64,000 nucleotides of DNA from Bacteroidales bacterium (GCA_022783865.1 JALFYY010000010.1:62001-126000); one strand, 5' to 3'; shown: positions 55,009 through 63,794, counted from the stretch's first letter. The notes: generated from the letters alone by a model not told the origin. A program made the numbers and translations.

Positions 55009-56871
55009 ATGAAACTCTCACAAATAGCCCGGGTCATCGGCTCCTCTCTTTCAACTGCTGTCGAAGATACGGATATCGAGTATCTTCTCACCGACTCCCG
55101 TCAACTCCGTACCACACCTGCTCAAACCCTCTTTTTTGCCCTCCGTACCGCTCGTAACGATGGTGCTGAATATATATCCGAACTCTTTGCGAAAGGCGTT
55201 CGTGCTTTTGTCGTAAACCATTCTTCGCTCCATCTCGTCTCCGAGCAGTCTTTGCCTTATTGTCTCGTGGTGGACGACTCTCTCGATGCTCTCCAAAACC
55301 TTGCCGCATACAAACGTTCGCTCTATCATTGCCCCGTCATCGGTATCACGGGTAGTAATGGAAAAACCGTTGTAAAAGAATGGCTTAGCCAACTCCTTCG
55401 CAACGATTACCGCATCACTTGCTCACCCAAATCCTACAACTCTCAAATCGGTGTACCCCTCTCCGTTTGGCAGATGAATTCGCAAACCGAACTGGCCATC
55501 TTCGAGGCGGGTATATCTCAAGTCGGGGAAATGGAGAAGCTCGAACGTATTATTCAACCCACCATTGGCGTCATCACGTATATAGGTGAGGAGCATGGCG
55601 AGAATTTCCAGTCGCTGGAGCAGAAGAGGGTGGAGAAGATGCAGCTTTTCCGCCATGCCGATGTGGTCATCGAAGAGCCGTCTCACCAGAATGTCCGTAC
55701 TTGTGCCGCTGTCCTGCGCTATCTCGGGTATTCCGAGGAGCGTATCACGCAAATGCTCATGCAGCAGACTCACGAAACCGTCATGGAGATCAATCTTACC
55801 GCCTTGGCGGCTAATGTCCGCCATTTCAAGTCCTTGCTGCGTCCTTCTACCCGCCTCGTTTGTATGGTCAAGGCGTTTGCTTATGGTGCCGGACATGTCG
55901 AAGTGAGCCGTTGTCTGCAGGATAATGGTGCTGATTATCTGGCGGTTGCGGTGGCTGATGAAGCAGCTGAGCTTCGTCAGGCGGGTATCCGTCTCCCCAT
56001 CATCATCATGGATCCAGAGCCGGCGGCGCTCAAAAAGATTATCGACAACAATGCCGAACCTAACATCTACTCTTTCAGTGCGTTGGAGAGTATCATCTCC
56101 GCCGTGCAGGAAGAGGGGCTCGAGCATTATCCCATCCATATCAAGATTGACTCCGGAATGCACCGCTTGGGCTTCGAATGGGAGGATATGCCTGCCCTTT
56201 GCTATCGTCTTCGCAGTCAGAAAGCGGTCCGCGTGTGCTCTGTTTTCTCCCATTTGGCAGGCGCGGACGATCCGCAGTTCGATGACTTCACTTTGCGTCA
56301 GATTGCTGCTTTCAATCGCTGTGCCGACTACCTCAAAACCGAACTCGAACAGGCAGGGCACCCTGTCATATTCAAACACATACTCAACTCTGCCGGTATC
56401 GAACGTTTTACTGATTATCAATACGATATGTGCCGTCTCGGTATCGGTCTCTATGGCTTTTCGGCGGCTGGTGCAACCCTCCGCAATGTCTGCACGCTCA
56501 AGACAACGCTCCTCTCTGTCAAAACCGTCCGCAAGGGCGAAAGTATAGGTTATGGGCGCAACACCTATCTGAAAGAGGACCGTCTCATTGCCGTCATCCC
56601 GATTGGTTATGCCGACGGATTCGACCGCCGGCTGGGCAATTACGGGGGCGAAGTTCTTGTGAGGGGCAAGCGGTGTCCGGTTGTAGGCAATGTCTGTATG
56701 GATCTTGCCATGGTCGATGTCACCGGCACCGATGCGCAACCGGGCGACGAAGCCGTCATCTTCGGTGACCGTCTCCCCCTCGAAGAATTGGCGCAGCGTC
56801 TTGGCACTATCACCTATGAAATCCTCACCTCTGTCTCACGCCGTGTCCAGCGCATCTACTGCTACGAATAA
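55009..56871 (+). CDS. MurF-alanine racemase fusion with a shortened MurF half
   Basis: A 620-residue protein; Bacteroidetes MurF-Alr fusions are about 820-840. Residues 1-220 are MurF N-terminal and ATPase parts (DSRQL, GITGSNGKT 112-120, SYNSQIGVPLSVW, ELAIFEAGIS). The next 35 residues (HQNVRTCAAVLRYLGYSEERI) look like a later MurF segment, then Alr begins at ETVMEINLTAL. About 200 residues, including the Mur ligase C-terminal domain, are missing. Alr is complete: PLP Lys288 in MVKAFAYG, SIGYGRNTY and NVCMDLAMVDVTG. Racemase activity is likely; ligase activity is doubtful. Confidence 0.88.
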   Translation: MKLSQIARVIGSSLSTAVEDTDIEYLLTDSRQLRTTPAQTLFFALRTARNDGAEYISELFAKGVRAFVVNHSSLHLVSEQSLPYCLVVDDSLDALQNLAAYKRSLYHCPVIGITGSNGKTVVKEWLSQLLRNDYRITCSPKSYNSQIGVPLSVWQMNSQTELAIFEAGISQVGEMEKLERIIQPTIGVITYIGEEHGENFQSLEQKRVEKMQLFRHADVVIEEPSHQNVRTCAAVLRYLGYSEERITQMLMQQTHETVMEINLTALAANVRHFKSLLRPSTRLVCMVKAFAYGAGHVEVSRCLQDNGADYLAVAVADEAAELRQAGIRLPIIIMDPEPAALKKIIDNNAEPNIYSFSALESIISAVQEEGLEHYPIHIKIDSGMHRLGFEWEDMPALCYRLRSQKAVRVCSVFSHLAGADDPQFDDFTLRQIAAFNRCADYLKTELEQAGHPVIFKHILNSAGIERFTDYQYDMCRLGIGLYGFSAAGATLRNVCTLKTTLLSVKTVRKGESIGYGRNTYLKEDRLIAVIPIGYADGFDRRLGNYGGEVLVRGKRCPVVGNVCMDLAMVDVTGTDAQPGDEAVIFGDRLPLEELAQRLGTITYEILTSVSRRVQRIYCYE

Positions 56872-56947
56872 CCCGAACTGTTCAATCCGACAATGCTGAA
56901 AACTAACTGACACATGGCTTTCATCAATCATACCTCTACCTTTCGCT

Positions 56948-57002
56948 ACTGGGTGATAACTGGGTGATTACTGGGTGATAACTGGGTGATTACTGGGTGA
57001 TT
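56948..57002. repeat. 5 x 11-bp tandem array (ACTGGGTGATA/T)
   Basis: Same units and copy number as 46183-46237, in the same orientation, again followed by a TATAAT-rich stretch and GCTTTCAAGCACTTATC. It ends 63 bp before the unknown 137-aa gene. Confidence 0.85.
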
Positions 57003-57065
57003 TATGTATAATACGTATGCTTTCAAGCACTTATCAAGCAATAAACACTATAAAACTATTGAATC

Positions 57066-57479
57066 ATGGCAAAAGTTGAATTTGAGTTTCCTGTAAGCAA
57101 CATGCTCGGGAAGATTAGTAAAAAAGAAAAGCGTGGTGTAGTCATACGCCAGAAACATTATCGTGATGCCGATGGGCATATAGTCGCTCAAGGTTCCAAA
57201 GAATCCTATGTGGTGAAGAATCCGCGCGATTATAAGAAGACGCCGCAAACCGATGCTGAATTGCATGGTGTAACGCTTTTTAATCAAGCCTCAACGATGG
57301 CAAAACAAGAACGCAACAATCCGGCTCGTTTGGAGTATTGGACAGCCCGATGGAAAGCGCAATTGGCTAAAGGAGAAAAAGATGCGCCCAAAGATCCGGC
57401 AACAGGTCTGCCGAAAGTCTATAAAAAGTTCGATACATTCATCATCTCCGCCATCTATCGCCAACTCAAAGCCCGGTAA
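57066..57479 (+). CDS. Conserved-looking hypothetical protein
   Basis: A 137-residue, Lys-rich basic protein without signal peptide or TM segment (AKVEFEFPVSNMLGKISKKEKRGVVIRQKHYR). Not recognised. Regular codon use and a long intact frame support it as a gene. It stands alone between the 11-bp array and a palindromic repeat. A phage-capsid-associated or RNA-binding role is conceivable but unsupported. Confidence 0.6.
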   Translation: MAKVEFEFPVSNMLGKISKKEKRGVVIRQKHYRDADGHIVAQGSKESYVVKNPRDYKKTPQTDAELHGVTLFNQASTMAKQERNNPARLEYWTARWKAQLAKGEKDAPKDPATGLPKVYKKFDTFIISAIYRQLKAR

Positions 57480-57486
57480 TGCCTTT

Positions 57487-57553
57487 GTAGAGACGGGGCG
57501 TGCCCCGTCTGAATAACCCGATAATGCAATATTAACTATTCACTGTTAACTAT
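57487..57553. repeat. GC-stem palindromic repeat plus AT-rich repeat
   Basis: 57487-57510 is a perfect GC-stem copy; the AT-rich repeat at 57528-57553 contains the minus-strand TAGTTAA that gives the stop codon of the ABC ATPase at 57546. Confidence 0.75.
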
Positions 57554-58316
57554 CGCCTATCTTTATGTTCAGTCTCCCGTCTCTTGTCTCAAACCTGAAA
57601 CTCTCATCCGCAAATGCTGCCTGAAACGCACCGTTCTCAATCAGCATCTGTGGTGTACCTACGCTGACGCCTTGCTCGCTCATCAGCCAAAGCGTATCAG
57701 CCATTTGTATAGCCAAGTCCAATTCGTGGGTAGAGATAATCACGCACTTCCCTGTTTGGTGCGCCAACTCTTTCAATAACAATAAGGTTTTGATGCGGTT
57801 GGGCAGATCCAGGTGTGCTGTCGGCTCGTCCAATAATATCAATGGCGTTTGTTGCGCCAAAGCTTTGGCTATCAGCACTCTTTGTTTCTCTCCGTCGCTC
57901 AGATTGTTGAAGTATCGGTCCTTTTTGTCTTGCAGATTCACTTGTTTCAGCGCAGTTTCAATCTCCTCTTCGTCTTTTCTCGTTAATCCTCCCAAAAACG
58001 ATGAATACGGATAACGCCCCATGGCCACTACGTCTCTTATACGGGTCTGTTCCACCGACAAACGCTCTGTCAGTACCAACGAAAGCACTTTCGCTTTCTC
58101 TTGTAAACTCATCGCTGATAGCTCCTTGTCGTTCACCCGTATCTCACCCTGCAGAGCCGGTTGCAATCCTGCAATCGTCCTGAGCAAGGTCGATTTTCCG
58201 CAGCCGTTCTTGCCCAACATACATATCATCTCTCCTTTTGCTGCCTGCAGAAAGAGAGAACTCTGTACGGTTTCTTCACCGTAACCTGTCGTAAGATTTT
58301 CGCAACGAAGTATCAT
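57546..58316 (-). CDS. ABC transporter ATP-binding protein (FecE/FhuC type)
   Basis: A 256-residue ATPase: GKNGCGKSTLLRTIAGL (Walker A), LSDGEKQRVLIAKALAQ (signature), LILLDEPTAHLD (Walker B). It matches the iron-siderophore/cobalamin importer group, but no permease or binding protein is adjacent. The start at MILRCEN (58316) agrees with a minus-strand TATCTTTG at 58342-58349. Confidence 0.9.
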   Translation of the reverse strand: MILRCENLTTGYGEETVQSSLFLQAAKGEMICMLGKNGCGKSTLLRTIAGLQPALQGEIRVNDKELSAMSLQEKAKVLSLVLTERLSVEQTRIRDVVAMGRYPYSSFLGGLTRKDEEEIETALKQVNLQDKKDRYFNNLSDGEKQRVLIAKALAQQTPLILLDEPTAHLDLPNRIKTLLLLKELAHQTGKCVIISTHELDLAIQMADTLWLMSEQGVSVGTPQMLIENGAFQAAFADESFRFETRDGRLNIKIGDS

Positions 58317-58341
58317 CTGTTGTCCTGCTGTTAATCCGACC

Positions 58342-58349
58342 GCAAAGAT
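58342..58349 (-). promoter_or_regulatory. Promoter -7 box (TATCTTTG) of the FecE-like gene
   Basis: Minus-strand TATCTTTG, 26 bp before the ATG. Confidence 0.65.
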
Positions 58350-58435
58350 AAGCAATATTTGTCATTCCTGCCATAGCCCGAAACGAAAAAAGCCCCTTAT
58401 CTGCACTTTTATTTGTGTATCTGCGCAAAAAAACT

Positions 58436-58443
58436 TACCTTTG
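58436..58443 (+). promoter_or_regulatory. Promoter -7 box (TACCTTTG) of the envelope-assembly operon
   Basis: TACCTTTG, 26 bp before the DUF6089-like gene; it excludes a longer start at 58415. Confidence 0.65.
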
Positions 58444-58468
58444 TAGGCTAATAATTGTGCCATCACCG

Positions 58469-59155
58469 ATGCCAACCGAAAGCAATGCTAAATATGGTCT
58501 TATGCTGTTGATTATCTTTGCGATAGCCTCAGTCGATTTGCGCGCGGAAGAAAAGGTCTTCTTGTGCGAATTGGGTGTGCAGGGTGGTTTGGGCTACTAT
58601 GCAGGCGATGCTACAAAGCACATATTTCAGAACATACAGCCCGCTTATGGTGCCCAATTCCGCTATAAATTCGACTATCGTTGGGCTTTGCAGTTAAAAG
58701 GGCAGGGGGCTTCTATCAAGTTCCCCTTGCAGGATGCTGCAGGTAACACGGCAACTGGGTTCGGTAAGAACGATATGATGAATATCGATGTCGTGGCGGA
58801 ATTCAACTTCTTCCGTTTCGGCACCCGCCAATACGACACCCGGATAAAACCCCTTACCCCCTATATCTTTCTCGGGATGGGTTTCAGTGCCTACAGCAAC
58901 TTTTCTCAATATGCTGCGTATATTCCGCTCGGTATTGGCTTGAAGTGGAAATTTGCTTCGCATTGGGGACTCAATATCGCTTGGCAACAGCAAATCTATT
59001 TTGCTGATAACCTTGAAGGTAAAACATACTACGACAATACTGCCGATCTTAATGGAAGCAATATACTCAACAATGATTTTACTTCCACCCTTACGCTCGG
59101 CATAGTTTTTGAATTCGGAAGGAAGAAATCGGCTTGCCGGACATGTGATTTTTGA
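58469..59155 (+). CDS. DUF6089-like outer-membrane beta-barrel protein
   Basis: A 228-residue exported protein (hydrophobic [17 protein letters not shown] near the N-terminus). Barrel-like strands: [41 protein letters not shown], and [21 protein letters not shown]. It heads the conserved order DUF6089-uppS-bamA-ompH-ompH of Bacteroidetes. Confidence 0.8.
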   Translation: MPTESNAKYGLMLLIIFAIASVDLRAEEKVFLCELGVQGGLGYYAGDATKHIFQNIQPAYGAQFRYKFDYRWALQLKGQGASIKFPLQDAAGNTATGFGKNDMMNIDVVAEFNFFRFGTRQYDTRIKPLTPYIFLGMGFSAYSNFSQYAAYIPLGIGLKWKFASHWGLNIAWQQQIYFADNLEGKTYYDNTADLNGSNILNNDFTSTLTLGIVFEFGRKKSACRTCDF

Positions 59156-59168
59156 TAACAACGACCAA

Positions 59169-59912
59169 ATGAGTATAAAACAACAGATACGCAACGACCG
59201 TCTCCCGCGCCACATTGCCATCATTATGGATGGTAACGGACGTTGGGCGAAACGGCAGGGAATGCATCGTTTCTTCGGACATCAACGCGGTGTGGAGGCT
59301 GTACACGAAATCACTGAGGCTTGTGCAGAATTGGGTATTGAATACCTCACGCTCTATGCTTTTTCCATCGAGAACTGGAACCGGCCTCAAGAAGAGGTCG
59401 ATGCACTCATGTCTCTGCTCATCGATACTGTTGAAAAAGAAACGCCTACGCTCCACAAAAACAATGTGCGCCTGCTTACCATAGGCGATACTTCCCGTCT
59501 CCCTCAGACGGCAAGAGAGAAATTTCTCAATTGTATGGAGTACACGGCAGGCAACACGGGGCTTAAACTTGTTTTGGCGTTGTCCTATTCTTCCCGTTGG
59601 GAAATCACCGAAGCAATGCGCCGTATGGCTGTCAAAGTACGGCAGGGTGAAATCCTGCCCGAAGACATTACCGAGCAAACGGTTGACTCGCTTCTCACTA
59701 CTGCCGGAATACCCGATCCCGATTTGCTTATACGTACCAGCGGCGAGTTGCGCATTAGCAATTTCCTGCTCTGGCAATTGGCTTACTCCGAACTCTATTT
59801 TACCGGACTTTGCTGGCCCGAATTCAATAAAGAAGCCTTATACGAGGCGATTGTCGATTATCAAAAGAGGGAACGCCGCTTTGGCAAAACCTCGGAACAA
59901 ATCAATAGCTGA
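59169..59912 (+). CDS. uppS: Isoprenyl transferase (undecaprenyl diphosphate synthase)
   Basis: A 247-residue cis-prenyltransferase. [17 protein letters not shown] holds the catalytic Asp; FSIENWNRP and the late [24 protein letters not shown] are family motifs. It makes the C55 lipid carrier for peptidoglycan. Start at MSIKQQ (59169). Confidence 0.96.
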   Translation: MSIKQQIRNDRLPRHIAIIMDGNGRWAKRQGMHRFFGHQRGVEAVHEITEACAELGIEYLTLYAFSIENWNRPQEEVDALMSLLIDTVEKETPTLHKNNVRLLTIGDTSRLPQTAREKFLNCMEYTAGNTGLKLVLALSYSSRWEITEAMRRMAVKVRQGEILPEDITEQTVDSLLTTAGIPDPDLLIRTSGELRISNFLLWQLAYSELYFTGLCWPEFNKEALYEAIVDYQKRERRFGKTSEQINS

Positions 59913-59917
59913 CCGTT

Positions 59918-62539
59918 TTGAAAAGATTACTTTTATCCATATTATGTCTTGTGCTGATTTCCGCTGTTTTTGCTGTGGCACAAAATGCGGACTCCCTTGC
60001 TCTTGCACAAGATTCTGCTTTGAAGGCGCAACCTGTTGTGCCCCCCATCGAATATACCCTCCAACGCCGTACCTATGAGATTGCCGGTATCACCGTTTCT
60101 GGTGCCGACAACTACGAAGACTTTGTCCTTATCGGTTTCTCGGGCTTGGCGGTAGGCGACCGTATCGAAGTCCCCGGTGAACAGATTACCAAGTCTATAC
60201 GTCGTTTCTGGAAACAAGGGCTCTTCTCCGATGTCAAGATACTTGCCACCAAGATCGAAGGTAACAGAATATGGCTCGACATCAACCTTAAGCAACGCCC
60301 TCGTATATCCGAACTGACCTACAACGGACTCAAAAAGTCAGAGCGCGAGGATGTTGAAGTAAAGGTCGGTTTGTCCAAAGGCAACCAGCTCACGCCCAAT
60401 GCTATCGACAGGACGAAGACCATCATACGCAAATACTTGGAGGAAAAGGGCTTCCACAATGCAGTCATCGATGTCCTCCAAGAAGACGACCCTGCTCATG
60501 CCGGATATGTCAAGGTCACCGTCAATATCGACAAGAAAGCCAAAACCAAGGTCAACGCTATCTATATCACAGGCAACGAAGCCTTGTCGCACGACAAAAT
60601 CAATCGTGTGATGAAGAAGACCAACGACAATCATATACTCAACTTCTTCCGTACCAAGAAGTTCGTTACCGAAGAATACGAGAAAGACAAAAAGGCGCTT
60701 ATCGAAAAGTACAACGAACTCGGTTACCGTGATGCCTACATCGTTGCCGATAGCGTAGTGCCTACTCCCGAAGACCCGACCCGTGTCGATGTCTATATTA
60801 CGGTTTCCGAAGGCGATAAGTACTATATCCGCGATATCAACTGGGTGGGTAATACTATCTACCACCACTCCGACCTTGACGCTGTCCTTGGTATAAAGAA
60901 AGGAGATGTGTACAATCTTACCGAACTCAACAAGCGGCTTACTCAGGACGACGATGCCGTTGCCAAACTCTATACCGACCAAGGTTACCTCTTCTTCAAT
61001 GTGGACCCTGTCGAAGTAAAGATCGAGAACGACTCTATCGATTTCGAAATGCGTATGTACGAGGGCAAACCCGCTACTATCAACGAAATCAATATAGTGG
61101 GTAATACACGCGTTTACGAACATGTCGTACGCCGTGAACTCTACACCAAGCCCGGACAGCTCTATTCTCAGTCCGACATCATGCGTTCCTTGCGTGAGTT
61201 GGCACAAATGGGACACTTTGACCAGGAGAAACTCATACCCGATATTCAGCCTAATCCCGAAGACGGTACGGTGGATATCACCTATCAGTTGGAGACCAAG
61301 TCATCTGACCAGATCGAATTCTCTCTCGGATGGGGAGCGACAGGTATCGTGGGGTCTATCGGACTCAAGTTTACCAACTTCGCTATACAGAACCTCTTCA
61401 ACCCGAAATCTTATCGTATCGTGCCGCAAGGCGAAGGACAGACGTTCTCTGTCAATGCCCGTACCAACGGATATTACTATACTTCCGCAAGTATTTCCTT
61501 CCTCGAACCTTGGCTCGGGGGTAAGCGACCCAACTCCTTGTCTGCAAGTATCTATTTCGCATCCCAAACGGGCTATTCCAATCGTTTCTATACAGCCTAC
61601 AACAATCTCTACAATAACTCCTATTACTACTACAATAGCGGTTATTCCGACTATGCGCAACAGTTGATGGAAGCCGAGTCTGACCCCGATAAATATTTGC
61701 GCACTTTCGGTGTTTCCATTGGCTATGGCAAGCGTTTGCGTTGGCCCGACGATTACTTCACCTTCTATGGGGAACTCTCCTACCAGATGAATATGATGCA
61801 CGATTGGCCCTATCTGCTTCTTGCCAACGGAACCTCGCACAACATAGCCCTCAACCTTGTTCTCTCGCGCAATAGTATTGATAATCCTATCTATACACGC
61901 CGTGGATCGTCTTTCAGTCTCTCGCTCAAACTGACACCGCCCTATTCTTTGATCAACGGCAAAGACTATGCTTCCTTGTCCGAAGAGGAACGCTACCGCT
62001 TCATCGAGTATCACAAATGGAAATTCACAGGCAAGGTCTTCACGCCGCTTTCCCGTGACTCGAAATTGGTGCTTATGGCACGTGCCGAATTCGGTTATTT
62101 GGGACACTACAACGAACATGCCAAGTCACCGTTCGAAACCTTCTTCATGGGTGGTGACGGAATGACCTCTTACACTTCCTATTCTACAGAATATGTTGCC
62201 ATGCGTGGTTACTCTTCAGGTGCCTTGACACCCTACGATGCTCTCACTAACCGTAACGCAGGTTACCTCTATAATAAATATACCTTGGAGTTGCGCTATC
62301 CTATCACTCTTGAACAGAATGCCACCATTTGGGCTTTGGCTTTTGCTGAGGCAGGTAACTGCTTCTCCGATATAAAGAACTATAATCCCTTCGACCTCAA
62401 ACGCTCTTTGGGTGTCGGTGTCCGTATCTTCCTTCCTATGTTCGGTCTGATGGGTATCGACTGGGGATGGGGATTCGATAAGATTAACGGACAAACCTCT
62501 GGCTCGCAGTTCCACTTCGTCTTGGGACAGGAATTGTAG
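59918..62539 (+). CDS. bamA: Outer membrane protein assembly factor BamA
   Basis: An 873-residue Omp85 protein. The start codon is TTG (59918): it opens a signal peptide (KRLLLSILCLVLISAVFAVAQ) and no ATG occurs in frame for some 220 codons. POTRA repeats cover about residues 45-450 (ITVSGADNYEDFVLIGFSGL, INWVGNTIYHHSDLDAVLGI, INIVGNTRVYEHVVRRELY). The barrel has the MRGYSSG (VRGF/Y-type) loop and ends in FHFVLGQEL. It inserts beta-barrel proteins into the outer membrane. Confidence 0.96.
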   Translation: MKRLLLSILCLVLISAVFAVAQNADSLALAQDSALKAQPVVPPIEYTLQRRTYEIAGITVSGADNYEDFVLIGFSGLAVGDRIEVPGEQITKSIRRFWKQGLFSDVKILATKIEGNRIWLDINLKQRPRISELTYNGLKKSEREDVEVKVGLSKGNQLTPNAIDRTKTIIRKYLEEKGFHNAVIDVLQEDDPAHAGYVKVTVNIDKKAKTKVNAIYITGNEALSHDKINRVMKKTNDNHILNFFRTKKFVTEEYEKDKKALIEKYNELGYRDAYIVADSVVPTPEDPTRVDVYITVSEGDKYYIRDINWVGNTIYHHSDLDAVLGIKKGDVYNLTELNKRLTQDDDAVAKLYTDQGYLFFNVDPVEVKIENDSIDFEMRMYEGKPATINEINIVGNTRVYEHVVRRELYTKPGQLYSQSDIMRSLRELAQMGHFDQEKLIPDIQPNPEDGTVDITYQLETKSSDQIEFSLGWGATGIVGSIGLKFTNFAIQNLFNPKSYRIVPQGEGQTFSVNARTNGYYYTSASISFLEPWLGGKRPNSLSASIYFASQTGYSNRFYTAYNNLYNNSYYYYNSGYSDYAQQLMEAESDPDKYLRTFGVSIGYGKRLRWPDDYFTFYGELSYQMNMMHDWPYLLLANGTSHNIALNLVLSRNSIDNPIYTRRGSSFSLSLKLTPPYSLINGKDYASLSEEERYRFIEYHKWKFTGKVFTPLSRDSKLVLMARAEFGYLGHYNEHAKSPFETFFMGGDGMTSYTSYSTEYVAMRGYSSGALTPYDALTNRNAGYLYNKYTLELRYPITLEQNATIWALAFAEAGNCFSDIKNYNPFDLKRSLGVGVRIFLPMFGLMGIDWGWGFDKINGQTSGSQFHFVLGQEL

Positions 62540-62585
62540 CATAACCGCTGTGGAAAACGGACAACATATATATAAGGAATAAGAA

Positions 62586-63098
62586 ATGAAGAAAAAAGCA
62601 ATTATATTGATGCTCTGTTGCATAAGTGCCCTTGCCGCTATGGCGCAAAAAGTTGCTTATGTCGATATGGCATATATCCTGAAGAACATACCGCAGTATG
62701 AGTCAGCCAACGACCAGCTTTCCATGATTTCCAAGCGATGGCAGAAAGAGGTTGAAACGCTTTCTCGTGAAGCACAAGTGTTGGCTACCAACTACCAGAC
62801 CGAACAAATCTTTCTCTCCGAAGAAATGAAGCGGCAACGCGAAGATGAGATTCTCGCTAAGGAAAACGCAGCCTTGGAACTCAAGCGCAAATACTTCGGA
62901 CAAGACGGTGAGTTCTTCAAAAAACGCGAAAGCCTTATCAAGCCTATTCAAGACGAAATCTATACCGCCATTCAGGAAGTGGCGCAAGAAAAGAAATACG
63001 ATGTTGTCAAAGATCGTTCTGCTGACCCGGGGCTTGTCTATATGTCCAATAAGTTGGACATTTCCGACCTCGTATTGCAGAAATTGGGGGCAAAATAA
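62586..63098 (+). CDS. OmpH/Skp family periplasmic chaperone 1
   Basis: A 170-residue exported protein: signal KKKAIILMLCCISALAAMAQ, then VAYVDMAYILKNIPQYESAN and a long coiled coil (residues ~45-110). Skp-type chaperones hold barrel proteins for BamA, which it follows. Confidence 0.93.
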   Translation: MKKKAIILMLCCISALAAMAQKVAYVDMAYILKNIPQYESANDQLSMISKRWQKEVETLSREAQVLATNYQTEQIFLSEEMKRQREDEILAKENAALELKRKYFGQDGEFFKKRESLIKPIQDEIYTAIQEVAQEKKYDVVKDRSADPGLVYMSNKLDISDLVLQKLGAK

Positions 63099-63154
63099 GA
63101 AGGAATAGAGAATAGAAACAAACCTGAATAAATACTAATTTAATCTATACAGCA

Positions 63155-63646
63155 ATGAAGAAACTATTTTTAATGCTTGCGTTGGTATTGCCACTCGCAG
63201 CTGGTGCACAAAAGTTTGGTTACATCAACACGCAGGAACTCTTTGCGCAAATGCCGGAACTCGCTAAAGTAAGAGCACAAATGGATACGCTCAATAGTAC
63301 CTACGAGAGCCAGTTGGCGAACATGCAGGAAGAACTCAACAAAAAGGTGGCTGACTATCAGCAGAACCAGGCTACGCTCACTGATGGCGTTAAGCAATTC
63401 CGTCAACAGGAGATGGCGGAAATGGAACAACGCATTCAGCTCTTCTACCAAACGGCACAGCAGGATATTCAGAAAAAGCAGCAAGAGTATTTGGCTCCCC
63501 TTCAGGACCGCATGCTCAAAGCTATCCAGGCCGTAGGTACCAACAACGGTTTTACATATATCTTCGATGCAGGTGCAATGGTTTATACTTCCCCCGATGC
63601 CACCAATGTCATGGATATGGTGAAAGCCGAACTCGGTATCAAATAA
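63155..63646 (+). CDS. OmpH/Skp family periplasmic chaperone 2
   Basis: A 163-residue exported protein: signal KKLFLMLALVLPLAAGAQ, FGYINTQELFAQMPELAKV, then a Gln-rich coiled coil and FTYIFDAGAMVY. Second Skp-like gene of the cluster. Confidence 0.93.
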   Translation: MKKLFLMLALVLPLAAGAQKFGYINTQELFAQMPELAKVRAQMDTLNSTYESQLANMQEELNKKVADYQQNQATLTDGVKQFRQQEMAEMEQRIQLFYQTAQQDIQKKQQEYLAPLQDRMLKAIQAVGTNNGFTYIFDAGAMVYTSPDATNVMDMVKAELGIK

Positions 63647-63649
63647 ACG

Positions 63650-63769
63650 ATGGCTGACAATTATCTCGAGCGCCACTACGAAGACTACGAAAAACGTAAA
63701 CAGCAGTGGCGGCAAAAACATCAATCGTCTTCCGCTTCACGGATCCGCAAAGACCCGTGGAGCGATTGA
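63650..63769 (+). CDS. Small conserved-type protein, 39 aa
   Basis: ATG at 63650 follows the ompH stop by 3 bp and opens MADNYLERHYEDYEKRKQQW, then RQKHQSSSASRIRKDPWSD and a TGA. It is charged, helical and Trp/Tyr-containing, in tight operon spacing. Short proteins of the MADNYLE(R/K)xYEDY type recur in Bacteroidales. Function unknown. Confidence 0.6.
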   Translation: MADNYLERHYEDYEKRKQQWRQKHQSSSASRIRKDPWSD

Positions 63770-63794
63770 CATGTCTTTATAAAACACTTTTCTT

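Noticed and set aside
55423..56739. 438-aa antisense frame opposite murF-alr
   Set aside because: The sense strand has clear MurF and Alr motifs; the antisense product is low in motif content and has no start context.
46183..57002. CRISPR array at the repeated ACTGGGTGAT sites
   Set aside because: Units are 11 bp, contiguous and without spacers; no cas genes are present.
57066..57479. Prophage gene
   Set aside because: No other phage genes, integrase or attachment repeats nearby.
60338..61216. 292-aa antisense frame opposite bamA
   Set aside because: It lies over the POTRA coding region; the Val/Asp-rich composition is a codon-shadow effect.
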